A stretch of DNA of 64,000 nt from Alistipes sp. (GTDB lineage Bacteria; Bacteroidota; Bacteroidia; Bacteroidales; Rikenellaceae): positions 62,001 through 126,000 of the forward strand of contig JAFLRR010000003.1 of the NCBI GenBank assembly GCA_022511345.1, read 5' to 3'. Shown one piece after another: positions 43,456 to 52,067 of this stretch; within the stretch, counting starts at the first letter, position 1, and every line of letters begins with the position of its first letter. The position numbers were made by a program, and so were the translations under genes. The notes beneath the pieces are model-generated. The model saw only the letters and a program-made list of their open reading frames with translations. It searched no databases and was not told the origin of the DNA.

Positions 43456-43998
43456 ATGAAAAAGAGTGTTTTGGCCGTATTGACCGCGGCAGTCATGACA
43501 ATCGCAAGTGCAGCTGCACAGCCCCAGAATCAGAATCACAAAGGCGGAAAGCCCGAGCGTCCTACTCCCGAACAGATAGCGAAGCATCACACGGAGCGCT
43601 TGACCAAGGAACTCAACCTGACGAAAGAGCAGTCGGACAAGATTTACGAGGCGACTCTCAAGCGTACTGCCGAAGCGCAGAAGAAGAACGAGACTCGTCG
43701 TGAGGCAGCAGCCGAGGCTCGCAAGAAGGCCGATGCTGAAATGGCAGCATACCGTCAGAAGGCCAAAGAGGATATGAAGGCCATACTGACCTCGGAGCAG
43801 TACGAGAAGTGGTCGAAGATGGAGCAGAAGCGTCCGCAGCACGGCCGCGCACAGGGCCAGGGCGGCCCCGGTCCGGAGCACGGCAGAGGCCCCAAGGGCA
43901 AGCCCGGTTTCGACGGTCACGATAAGGACGGCAGGGGTCACGGACCTGCAGAGCATGGCCGTCACAACGGCAAAAAGGTGGCCAAGGATAAGGAATAA
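43456..43998 (+). CDS. Spy/CpxP-like secreted protein with Gly/His-rich tail
   Basis: A 180-residue protein. The signal peptide MKKSVLAVLTAAVMTIASAAA is followed by a helical, strongly charged middle (residues 38-125) with HTERLTKELNLTKEQSDKIYEATLKRTAEAQKK and MKAILTSEQYEKWSKME. This is the Spy/LTXXQ-like pattern of periplasmic stress proteins. The last 50 residues are rich in Gly, His, Pro and Lys, which could bind metals. The function is not established; envelope stress chaperone or metal buffer are options. It lies between a two-component system and a barrel protein. Confidence 0.65.
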   Translation: MKKSVLAVLTAAVMTIASAAAQPQNQNHKGGKPERPTPEQIAKHHTERLTKELNLTKEQSDKIYEATLKRTAEAQKKNETRREAAAEARKKADAEMAAYRQKAKEDMKAILTSEQYEKWSKMEQKRPQHGRAQGQGGPGPEHGRGPKGKPGFDGHDKDGRGHGPAEHGRHNGKKVAKDKE

Positions 43999-44007
43999 CA
44001 ACATTTC

Positions 44008-44037
44008 AAGGGGTGTCGGAGTCGTCTGACACCCCTT
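44008..44037 (+). terminator. terminator of the Spy-like gene
   Basis: AAGGGGTGTC (44008-44017) pairs with GACACCCCTT (44028-44037), followed by TTT. Confidence 0.8.
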
Positions 44038-44042
44038 TTTGG

Positions 44043-44074
44043 TCGTTTCACCCCTCTGTCTGGCGGTTGAACCG
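44043..44074 (+). promoter_or_regulatory. candidate LytTR-regulator repeats upstream of the outer-membrane barrel gene
   Basis: TCGTTTCACCCC (44043-44054) and the weaker GCGGTTGAACCG (44063-44074) resemble the boxes at 43301-43333, with a 20-bp period. They end 10 bp before the -7 element. Confidence 0.4.
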
Positions 44075-44084
44075 ATAAAAGTGG

Positions 44085-44092
44085 TATCTTCG
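44085..44092 (+). promoter_or_regulatory. -7 promoter element of the outer-membrane barrel gene
   Basis: TATCTTCG is one base off TAnnTTTG and lies 40 nt before the ATG. Confidence 0.5.
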
Positions 44093-44132
44093 CGTCAAAA
44101 TTGTAAAAATCAAACAAACTTTAATAAAAGGT

Positions 44133-47075
44133 ATGAGAAAACTGCTGCTTACCGCAATGCTCGTTGCCGGATTCATTCTCGAGGCTGCCGCACAGAAGAC
44201 CGCGTCTCTGTCGGCTACCGTCGTCGATGCCGAGACGGGCGTCGGTGTGCCGGGTGCCGTGCTGGAGTTCACTCCCGAGAAGAATTCGTCGGACAAGAAG
44301 TACACGAGTACGGATGCCCAGGGTAAAATCGACGTGGGCGGACTGCCCTATGGAAACTACACGCTCAAGATTACGTTCATCGGCTATGATGACCTCGAGC
44401 AGAAGATTCGCATCGCATCGCCCAAGGTGGCGTTAGGCGTGCTGAAGATGAGCGAGGGAAGCACCCGTATCGACGCTGTGAAAATCGAGGTTCAGTCGAT
44501 GCGTACTTCGCAGAAGGGCGACACGGTGAGCTACAACGCTTCTGCGTTCAAAGTCTCCAACGATGCCGATGTTGAAGGCCTTCTGAAGAAGATGCCCGGT
44601 ATAACGGTCAACAACGGCGAGGTCGAGGCGCAGGGCGAGACCGTGAAGAAAGTCTTTGTCGATGGCAAGGAGTTCTTCGGCGAGGATGTCACCACGGCAA
44701 TCAAGTCGCTGCCGGCCGAGGCTGTAAAGAGCATCGAAGTTTACAACAAGCTCAGCGATCAGGCCGAGTTCTCGGGTATGGACGACGGCGAGGGCTACAA
44801 GGCTCTCAATATCGTGACGCACGAGAATATGCGCCAGGGTCAGTTCGGTAAGGTGTACGCCGGCTACGGCTACGATGCCGATACCAAGACCGGCGACCAT
44901 CACAAATATCTCGCAGGCGGTAATGTCAACCTCTTCGCCGGCGACAGCCGTGTGTCGATAATCGGCCTGTTCAACAATGTCAACCAGCAGAATTTCTCGT
45001 TCGAGGATATCCTCGGAGTATCCGGTGGCGGCGGAGGCGGCGGCCGCGGCGTGGGTGCCTACATGGTGCGCCCGCAGAGCGGTGTAGCCAACGTCAGCTC
45101 GATAGGTCTGAACTATTCCGATCTTTGGGGCAAGGAGAAGAATGTCACCTTCCAGGGCAGCTACTTCTACAACCGCACTTCGACCCAGAACCACTCGACA
45201 ACGGAGCGTTGGTATGAAGCTCCCTACGACATAGATACTCTGTCGACGCGCGGAAATTCTACCACTTTGAACAACAACCACCGCTTCAACGCCCGTTTAG
45301 AGTGGAAGATTTCGCCCAACCAGTCGCTTATGTCGCGCACCGGATTCAGCTTCCAGTCCAATGACCCGATGAGCTCTACATTCGGACGTCAGTGGGGCCA
45401 GAGCGGATACAGCATCATCGACAACTACTCTACCGGCGACCGTTACGGAATCAATCTCCGCGAGTTCCTGCAGTACCGTGCGAAGCTCGGAAAGGACGGC
45501 CGTACGATAACCGTCGACGGCAACGTCAACTACAGCAACCGCAAGAACAGCACCTACAGCTGGTCGAACCGTGCCGAGGCGGCCGATTACGACTACACCA
45601 ATCCGGCCGATACGGTTGGCCTGCGTCCTCTGCTGCTGCTTTACCAGCGGGCGGTGCGTCCGACCAGGAGCACCTCGGTGAGCGGCAACTTCACCTATAC
45701 CGAGCCTCTGTCGAAATATTCGCAGGTGAGCATGCAGTACCGTGCCGACTATCAGCACCAGTCGCAGGACAAGCGGACCAATACGAGCTACGACGACTAT
45801 GAGTACGAGTATAATCCTCTGCTGTCGAGCAACAGCAACAGCAGCTACATCACTCACCGCATGGGTCCTGGCTTCCGCTATTCGAAGGAACGCAATACGT
45901 TTGTAGCAAATGTCTACTATCAGCGTGCATCGCTCGATGGCGACATCTTGAATAACAATACAACGGAGCATATAGGCCGCACATACGACGATTTCACCTA
46001 CTTCATGATGGGCAATATAAACATCAACCGTCAGAATACGATTCGTCTGTTCGTGCGCTCGTCGACAAACAATCCCGAAATCGACAACCTGCAGAGCATC
46101 TACGATGTCTCGGATGCGCAGTACATCTCGCGCGGAAACCCCGAGCTCAATCCGTCGTATTCGCACAGCATCAATTTCCACTACACCAACTCGAATGTGA
46201 ACAAGGGTCGCACTTTCATGTGGATGTTCTCGTTCCAGAGCACGTCGAATTACATCACCACCCATACCCTGCTCAATCCCGAGATGGAGATCGACGGTCA
46301 GATGTATCACCCTCTCCAGTACAGCCAGCGTGTGAATATGAATGGATTCAAGTCGCTGCGTACGCACCTGAGCTATGGTCTGCCGCTCGGCTTCATGAAG
46401 TGTAACCTGAACCTCATGACCGGCGTCAGCTACTCCATCGTGCCGACCATGTTCGGCGGTACGTTCGACTCGACGACCGGAAAGATTGTCGGCGGCGAGC
46501 GTAACAATGCGACCTCGTTCAGCTATAATGCCGGAGCCGTGTTGGGCAGCAACATCTCGGAGAATATCGACTTTACCGTCTCGTGGAACGGAAGCTACTC
46601 CCTGGCCGACAACTCGCTGGCGACGCGTGCTTCGCACAACCGCTACTTCTATCATACGGCAGCGGCATCCCTCAAAGCAACCTTCCTAAGAGGCTTTACG
46701 TTCACCGGCAGCTTCGCTTATACGCAGAATGTCGGATTCACGAACGACTACAACGACGAATATATGCTCTGCAACCTCTATCTCGGTCGCAAGATCTTCA
46801 AGAATCGCCGCGGTGAGATTCAGATCGGCGTCAACGACCTGCTGAACCAGAACAAGGCATTCGCCCGAACCGTGGGCTCGGGATATACTCAGAACTCGAC
46901 CAACAGCGTGGTAGGCCGTTACTACACCGTGCAGTTCGTCTACAACCTCCGACACTTCGGCAAGAAGGGCTCCAAGAATATCGGAGACTACGGAATCCAG
47001 GAGGGCAACGGCGGCCGACGTAGCGGAGGCTTCGGCGGCCCCGGTGGCGGTCCGATGGGTCCCCCGATGCGATAG
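44133..47075 (+). CDS. TonB-dependent receptor-like outer-membrane protein with carboxypeptidase-regulatory-like domain
   Basis: A 980-residue protein. Signal peptide MRKLLLTAMLVAGFILEAAAQ; CarboxypepD_reg-like Ig domain at about 24-105 (SATVVDAETGVGVPGAVLEF, YGNYTLKITFIGYDD); plug-like domain at about 115-225 (DTVSYNASAFKVSNDADVEGLLKKMPGI, VFVDGKEFFGEDV); then an outer-membrane barrel to the end. A Gly-rich insertion lies near residue 300, and the C-terminus ends in a second Gly/Pro-rich tail, past where a barrel normally stops. There is no SusD-like partner nearby. The substrate is unknown; regulation by the upstream LytTR system is plausible. Confidence 0.82.
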   Translation: MRKLLLTAMLVAGFILEAAAQKTASLSATVVDAETGVGVPGAVLEFTPEKNSSDKKYTSTDAQGKIDVGGLPYGNYTLKITFIGYDDLEQKIRIASPKVALGVLKMSEGSTRIDAVKIEVQSMRTSQKGDTVSYNASAFKVSNDADVEGLLKKMPGITVNNGEVEAQGETVKKVFVDGKEFFGEDVTTAIKSLPAEAVKSIEVYNKLSDQAEFSGMDDGEGYKALNIVTHENMRQGQFGKVYAGYGYDADTKTGDHHKYLAGGNVNLFAGDSRVSIIGLFNNVNQQNFSFEDILGVSGGGGGGGRGVGAYMVRPQSGVANVSSIGLNYSDLWGKEKNVTFQGSYFYNRTSTQNHSTTERWYEAPYDIDTLSTRGNSTTLNNNHRFNARLEWKISPNQSLMSRTGFSFQSNDPMSSTFGRQWGQSGYSIIDNYSTGDRYGINLREFLQYRAKLGKDGRTITVDGNVNYSNRKNSTYSWSNRAEAADYDYTNPADTVGLRPLLLLYQRAVRPTRSTSVSGNFTYTEPLSKYSQVSMQYRADYQHQSQDKRTNTSYDDYEYEYNPLLSSNSNSSYITHRMGPGFRYSKERNTFVANVYYQRASLDGDILNNNTTEHIGRTYDDFTYFMMGNININRQNTIRLFVRSSTNNPEIDNLQSIYDVSDAQYISRGNPELNPSYSHSINFHYTNSNVNKGRTFMWMFSFQSTSNYITTHTLLNPEMEIDGQMYHPLQYSQRVNMNGFKSLRTHLSYGLPLGFMKCNLNLMTGVSYSIVPTMFGGTFDSTTGKIVGGERNNATSFSYNAGAVLGSNISENIDFTVSWNGSYSLADNSLATRASHNRYFYHTAAASLKATFLRGFTFTGSFAYTQNVGFTNDYNDEYMLCNLYLGRKIFKNRRGEIQIGVNDLLNQNKAFARTVGSGYTQNSTNSVVGRYYTVQFVYNLRHFGKKGSKNIGDYGIQEGNGGRRSGGFGGPGGGPMGPPMR

Positions 47076-47091
47076 GAGTGTTGCAAATGAG

Positions 47092-47120
47092 AAAAAGCTG
47101 TCGAAAATCGACAGCTTTTT
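47092..47120. terminator. bidirectional terminator
   Basis: A 13-bp perfect stem AAAAAGCTGTCGA (47092-47104) / TCGACAGCTTTTT (47108-47120) has a 3-nt loop. It lies between the barrel gene and the efflux operon. Confidence 0.9.
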
Positions 47121-47123
47121 TAT

Positions 47124-48308
47124 TTATTCGCGCCCGTCGCGGCGCATTGCGCAACGAATTCCGATGCAGGCCAAAGCTCCGTAGGCAATGAGCAGCCACA
47201 GCAGCATACGAATCTCGGGCCACACGTCGCGCAGAGAGGCACCCATGGTCTGTATGCGTATGAATCCGCGCACTCCGCTGCTGCTGGGGAATATGCGGCC
47301 TACGTTGTAGAGCCAGCCGGGTATTCCCTGCTCGGGGAATGATGCGCCGCTGAGCATGAGGATTGGAATCGATGTCCACAGAAGCAGCATAAGCGCATTT
47401 TCGCGACGACGGAAGAGCGTCGAGACTGCTATTGCTGCGAATATGCATGCCAGGACGTATATTGATGTGAAGATAATGACAGCGGCAGTCGTGCCGTTCA
47501 TCGGGTAATGGAACAGCTTGTAGTGCAGGCTGAGTACATAGAGCGATGTCAGGGCGTAAATCGATGCGTAGGCAACCGTCTTTGCCCACAGAAGCACGAA
47601 TGGCGAGGGATGATGCGGGTCGCGTGCAAGACGTGCGAAATATCCCGTTTCGCGACGCGTTCCGCCGACGAGTCCTATGCCTATGAGCAGCGTTTGCTGG
47701 ATTATAACCATGATGATGGCCGGCATGACGAATGAACCGTAGCCGAGATATGGGTTATAGAGGTTGTGCGACCTGTATATGACAGGCTGCGTTATGGCCT
47801 GTGCCGAAGGTGCCGATGCGCCCTTGGCGAGAAGGCGTCCATACTCTACTGCGGCGCCGGTGCGTCCTATGCCGGTTACAAGCTCCTGGAATACCTGGCG
47901 GTAGACGAGGAAATAGCTGGCGTCGGCATATATCGACACTACGGCCTGCGAGCCGGAGGCCAGCTGGCGTTCGTAGTTCTCGGGAATGTAGACGATGCCG
48001 TATATTTTGCGGGCGAAAAAGAGCTCCTGCGCCTGGTCCATGTCTGAAGGTTCATATGCGGTGTATGTGTTGGGCCCGGCGTCGAATGTTCTGATGAGTG
48101 CACGGCTGGCAGCTGTGTTGCACTTGTCGATGACGCCTATGGGAACGTTGCGCAGAACCTGCGGCGCATATGCTGCGGAATAGAGCGTCGTGTAAATCAG
48201 AAGGGCGAGAACCAGTATCAGCACGGCGCCCGCATCGGAGAATATTGCGCGGTATTCGTCTCTTATCAGACTGAAGAAGCTGCGTATGCCTTGCGAATGT
48301 CGTCTCAT
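47124..48308 (-). CDS. ABC-2-type transporter permease (distal)
   Basis: A 394-residue inner-membrane permease of the YhhJ/DrrB class. One N-terminal TM helix (about 23-45), a long periplasmic loop (45-190, with NVPIGVIDKCNTAASRALIRTFD), then five TM helices with the typical LMLSGASFPEQGIPGWLYNVGRIFPSS near the end. The frame is open upstream into the neighbouring gene; the ATG at 48308 is 4 bp after that gene's stop. It probably works as a heterodimer with the next permease. Confidence 0.88.
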   Translation of the reverse strand: MRRHSQGIRSFFSLIRDEYRAIFSDAGAVLILVLALLIYTTLYSAAYAPQVLRNVPIGVIDKCNTAASRALIRTFDAGPNTYTAYEPSDMDQAQELFFARKIYGIVYIPENYERQLASGSQAVVSIYADASYFLVYRQVFQELVTGIGRTGAAVEYGRLLAKGASAPSAQAITQPVIYRSHNLYNPYLGYGSFVMPAIIMVIIQQTLLIGIGLVGGTRRETGYFARLARDPHHPSPFVLLWAKTVAYASIYALTSLYVLSLHYKLFHYPMNGTTAAVIIFTSIYVLACIFAAIAVSTLFRRRENALMLLLWTSIPILMLSGASFPEQGIPGWLYNVGRIFPSSSGVRGFIRIQTMGASLRDVWPEIRMLLWLLIAYGALACIGIRCAMRRDGRE

Positions 48309-48312
48309 AGCT

Positions 48313-49491
48313 TTAGAGTTTACCCCAGAATTTGCTGTCGGAACATATCTTGCGCAGTCGCGGCAGTGACAGCGGAATGAGCAGTGCGAACAGAGCCAGA
48401 GAGCTGGCATCGGCAAGTGCATAGTGAGCCGGTGCTCCGCGCAGTGCTATGTCGATGATTATATCCGTGTAATATGTGAACGGAAACAACCGGCTCAAAG
48501 CCTGCATGAATGGCGACATGGCCATAATCGGGAACGTCAGGCCCGAGAATGTGAAGGCCAGCACGGCATATCCGCCGCCGAGCGACAGCGCGAGGCGCAT
48601 GTTGGCAAGTACGACGATGAAGAACACGCCAATGGCCTGATAGGCTGTAATGAACAGCAGAGTGCAGAGTATCAGCAGAGAGGCGCTGCCGTTCATAGGC
48701 GTGCCTATGAGTTTGAATATGACAGCCAGCATCACCAGCGACCAGACAAACATCACGGCTGTTATCGGTAACAATTTGCCGGCAATAGTTGCCGACAACG
48801 AGCCGTGAGCTGTCTTGAGCCACTCCGAAGCCGTCGAGTAGCGCAGTTCGGAGCCTATGGCAAAAACTGTGGCCATGAGCGTGAATATCAGCAGCATCAT
48901 GGGCATGAAACTTGGCGAAAGGTAGTATCCGTAGTTGGTGTACGGATTGAAGAGCACGTGCTTCTCGAATCTTACGGGCATGAGCTGTGCCATGGCCTGC
49001 AGTTCGGTCAATCCCTGCTTTGTGAGAAGCTGTATCTGTATGCCGGCGGTGAATGTGGTGACCGCGGTCTGGATATCTTTGGCAAGCAGTCCGTTGACGC
49101 TTATGTTACTGCCCGATATGAATGCGTCGACCGATGTCTGTCTGTTACTCAGGATGTTTTTCTCGAAATTGTCGGGTATAGCTATGACCGCCGATACCTT
49201 GCCCTGGCGCATGAGCAGCTCGCCTTCGGCGGCATCCTGCACCTCGAACGAAACCATCGCCGTGGGTGTGTCGTTTATCATGTCGATAACTTTGCGCGAC
49301 AGCGTGGTGCGGTCATAATCCAGCACTGCTATGGGTATGTTGCGTGCAACACCATCCTGGAACAGTACGGCGAAGAATGCGAACGCAACCGGCGGCAGCA
49401 CGAACAGCAGCACTGCGTAGATTCGCTGCGAAAAGATTCGGGAGAACTCGCGGCGAAGGACTGCTGCCGTATTTCTCAAAAAGAGACGCAT
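48313..49491 (-). CDS. ABC-2-type transporter permease (proximal)
   Basis: A 392-residue inner-membrane permease with the same topology as its neighbour: TM helix at about 20-45, large periplasmic domain (IPIAVLDYDRTTLSRKVIDMI, AVIAIPDNFEKNIL), then TM helices with FSGLTFPIMAMSPFMQALSRLFPFTYYTDIIIDIALRG. It pairs with the distal permease. It starts 9 bp after hlyD. No ATP-binding-cassette gene is in the cluster. Confidence 0.88.
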   Translation of the reverse strand: MRLFLRNTAAVLRREFSRIFSQRIYAVLLFVLPPVAFAFFAVLFQDGVARNIPIAVLDYDRTTLSRKVIDMINDTPTAMVSFEVQDAAEGELLMRQGKVSAVIAIPDNFEKNILSNRQTSVDAFISGSNISVNGLLAKDIQTAVTTFTAGIQIQLLTKQGLTELQAMAQLMPVRFEKHVLFNPYTNYGYYLSPSFMPMMLLIFTLMATVFAIGSELRYSTASEWLKTAHGSLSATIAGKLLPITAVMFVWSLVMLAVIFKLIGTPMNGSASLLILCTLLFITAYQAIGVFFIVVLANMRLALSLGGGYAVLAFTFSGLTFPIMAMSPFMQALSRLFPFTYYTDIIIDIALRGAPAHYALADASSLALFALLIPLSLPRLRKICSDSKFWGKL

Positions 49492-49500
49492 AGAATAGCT

Positions 49501-50487
49501 CTATTCGGCGATTTCGTTCCAGTCTACGATTACGCTCATGCCGGGGCGCATCTCTTCATCCGCCTGCGACGGACGGGCCTTGACTGCAAAGGTGCGGATG
49601 TCGAATCCGCCCTGCGTGCGCGTTGCGGACCATGTCGCGAAATCGGCCTGAACGGAGATATACTCTACCGACAGCTCGATGTCGCGGTCCAGAGCCGGAA
49701 CGTAACCAGTCATGCGTGTGCCGATATGTATGCGTGGCATCATGGTCTCCTTGACATTGAAGACTATATACATGTCGCTTGTGTCGAGTATCGCTACGAC
49801 TGGATAACCCGTGCCTACAAGTTCGCCCTGCTCGGCTATTATGGTAGACACCTCGCCTGTGACCGGGGAGTAGACCATGGCGTCGTCGATGTATGACTCG
49901 ACTTCGCTTACCGCGCCCTCGGCCTGCTTAACCTTGGCTGCGGCAGCCTCCTTGTCCTCCTTGCTGGCCCCGTCGCGAACAAGCTCGTACTGTGCCCTGG
50001 CGGCCGCCTCGGTGGCGGTCATGGCCTCGAGATTGGCCGATGCTTCGTCGAGCTTCTGTGCGGGTACGACTCCGTCGTCGAAGAGCGCACGAACACGGTC
50101 GTAGGTCTTCTGCGCGAGGCTTTTGCCGGCCTGGGCCTTCTGCCACATGTTCAGAGCCGCCTCGACCTGCTGTGTACGTGCTCCGGTTATGGCTTTGCGG
50201 TCGAGGGCCGATGCCGCAGTGCGCAAAGCCTCGGCCTGGCGCAACTTGGCATCGAGTTCGGGAGTCGAAAGCACGTAGAGCAACTGACCGCGCTCTACCC
50301 TCTCGCCTTCGTGCACTTTCATCTCCTCGATACGTCCAGGAACCTTCGATGAGGCCTTGTAGACGGTGCACTCTACAGTACCCTGAATGAGAGTCGGTGT
50401 CGATGCCGAAATCATGCGGCTGATGATTATTACGGCCGCTGCGAATACGACGACTGCGGCAGCCATGCCGATAATGGACTTTTTCAT
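49501..50487 (-). CDS. HlyD-family periplasmic adaptor (membrane fusion protein)
   Basis: A 328-residue protein anchored by one N-terminal TM helix (7-27). It has a biotinyl-lipoyl half motif (VPGRIEEMKVHEGERVERGQLLYVLSTPEL), a long helical hairpin (about 75-195, Ala/Lys/Glu-rich), the second lipoyl half (VYSPVTGEVSTIIAEQGELVGTGYPVVAILD), and a beta-barrel end. It bridges the inner-membrane permeases and TolC. It starts 15 bp after the tolC stop. Confidence 0.92.
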   Translation of the reverse strand: MKKSIIGMAAAVVVFAAAVIIISRMISASTPTLIQGTVECTVYKASSKVPGRIEEMKVHEGERVERGQLLYVLSTPELDAKLRQAEALRTAASALDRKAITGARTQQVEAALNMWQKAQAGKSLAQKTYDRVRALFDDGVVPAQKLDEASANLEAMTATEAAARAQYELVRDGASKEDKEAAAAKVKQAEGAVSEVESYIDDAMVYSPVTGEVSTIIAEQGELVGTGYPVVAILDTSDMYIVFNVKETMMPRIHIGTRMTGYVPALDRDIELSVEYISVQADFATWSATRTQGGFDIRTFAVKARPSQADEEMRPGMSVIVDWNEIAE

Positions 50488-50502
50488 ATAGTTTGATTTT
50501 CT

Positions 50503-51954
50503 TTACTCGTTGAATGATATTTTGCGGGCGTCTGCACGTCGTGCATAACTGCCGAATTCGTCGCTGGCGCCGGCCGCTTCGAGAAGACGGGCCAATGCCA
50601 CGTCGAATTCGTAGGCAGCCTGCAGGCGCTCGGTGCGTACCTTGGCCAGATTGAGCTCGGCGTCGATTAAATCCGCCGAGGGCGACATGCCTTCGAGAAA
50701 GGCTTTGTTCTTGGCTGCGAGATACTCCTCGGCGAATGCAGCCGAAGCCTCGAGCGAGCGCAGTCTGTTGCGCTGGTTGAGCATCTGGTTGTAGAGTTTC
50801 TCCACCAGTACCGCTATGTCGTTCTCGGCCTTCTCCTGCAGAGCCTCCACGCGATGCAAGGTCTGCTTGGCTGCCGAATATTTGTATTCGCGGTTAAGAC
50901 CGTCGAATATCTTGAAGCTTACGCCAACTCCGACAGCCCATCGCGGCAGTATGTTGGTAACCTGATAATTGTAAAGCGATGCGCCGCCCATGGCCACGAC
51001 CTGCGGGAAGAATGCGGAGCGCTGCAGCCGCACGTTCTCGCCGGCCAAATCGCGCTTGAGCGATACCTGGCTGAGAATCGGGCTGCGGTCGGCGGCCATC
51101 TGCCGGAAATAGTCGACGCTCTCCATATTTTCGGGTATGAACATCTCCGTGACGGGCGTATATTCGCCGTCGCGTTTGCCGAGCGTGTTGTTTAGAGCAT
51201 CTGATATGGTTCTGACCTGCAGTTCGGCGTCGGCCAGCTCGCGCTCTGCTTCGGCCATCTTGTACTCTACGTAAAGCAGCTCGCTGCGGGCCAGCATCCC
51301 ATTGCGCTCGAGCGACTGGGCATCTTCCAGGTGTTTGCGCATGCCGTCGACCACCTGACGTCGCACCTCGGCGGCCTGCTTGGCCAGGGCCAGTCCGAAA
51401 TAGCGCTCGACAAGTTCGGAAATGAGTGCGTTTCTTGTCTGGCGGCCCGATTCGCGCACGCTGCTTTCGTTGAGACGTGCCGCACGCGAAGCGGTGTTGA
51501 TCTTTCCTCCGAGCCATATGGGAACCGTCACTTCTCCGCCTACGAATCCGAAACTGCGGTTCTGGATGCTGAAGCTCCAGTCGGCTCCCATCATCGGCGC
51601 CAGCAGCCCCTGTATGGTCGGAACCATTTCGGGCGATATGATTCCCTGCTGGATTCCTGAGGTTATTATTCCGGTCACGGCATTGTTGGCATCGGTCTTC
51701 AGATTGTTGAAGTCGAATCCGATATCTTTGCCCATGTAGGTGTATGCGCCCGTAATGTTTATTTTGGGCATGCGCAGGCCTATTGCTGCCTGGCGTTCGC
51801 GGTGAGCAGCCTCTTCCTCGTAGCGCAAGGCCTCTACGGCGGGATTGTCGCTGAGCGTCATGCCGAGCGCATCGTCCAGAGTAATAGCCTTTTGCGCTAC
51901 TATAGCCTGGACGGAGAGCACGGAAAGTGCAGCTGCCAACAGAACATGTTTCAT
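50503..51954 (-). CDS. TolC-family outer-membrane efflux protein
   Basis: A 483-residue outer-membrane channel. The signal peptide is MKHVLLAAALSVLSVQAIVAQ. Two OEP repeats of coiled helices and strands follow: ITLDDALGMTLSDNPAVEALRYEEEAAHRERQAAIGLRMPKINITGAYTYMG at the start of the mature protein, and LRLQRSAFFPQVVAMGGASLYNYQV in the second repeat. The longer frame (nine extra codons) is rejected because the signal peptide begins at 51954. It is first in the operon tolC-hlyD-permease-permease. A perfect inverted repeat lies right before the start codon. Confidence 0.93.
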   Translation of the reverse strand: MKHVLLAAALSVLSVQAIVAQKAITLDDALGMTLSDNPAVEALRYEEEAAHRERQAAIGLRMPKINITGAYTYMGKDIGFDFNNLKTDANNAVTGIITSGIQQGIISPEMVPTIQGLLAPMMGADWSFSIQNRSFGFVGGEVTVPIWLGGKINTASRAARLNESSVRESGRQTRNALISELVERYFGLALAKQAAEVRRQVVDGMRKHLEDAQSLERNGMLARSELLYVEYKMAEAERELADAELQVRTISDALNNTLGKRDGEYTPVTEMFIPENMESVDYFRQMAADRSPILSQVSLKRDLAGENVRLQRSAFFPQVVAMGGASLYNYQVTNILPRWAVGVGVSFKIFDGLNREYKYSAAKQTLHRVEALQEKAENDIAVLVEKLYNQMLNQRNRLRSLEASAAFAEEYLAAKNKAFLEGMSPSADLIDAELNLAKVRTERLQAAYEFDVALARLLEAAGASDEFGSYARRADARKISFNE

Positions 51955-51956
51955 GT

Positions 51957-51978
51957 CATTCGAATTTTTATTCGAATG
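51957..51978 (-). promoter_or_regulatory. inverted repeat in the tolC leader (candidate operator)
   Basis: CATTCGAAT and ATTCGAATG are perfect 9-bp arms separated by TTTT. The repeat lies between the -7 element and the ATG, so a bound repressor would block transcription; an RNA hairpin is the alternative. Confidence 0.55.
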
Positions 51979-51986
51979 CAAATATA
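51979..51986 (-). promoter_or_regulatory. -7 promoter element of the tolC operon
   Basis: TATATTTG on the minus strand directly abuts the inverted repeat at 51957-51978. Confidence 0.65.
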
Positions 51987-52067
51987 TGTGTTTTTACCCT
52001 AAAGGTTGAATGTTAAACCTAAAATAGGGTGATTAGGACAATTTTACGTCTGAAAATGCAACTTTCT

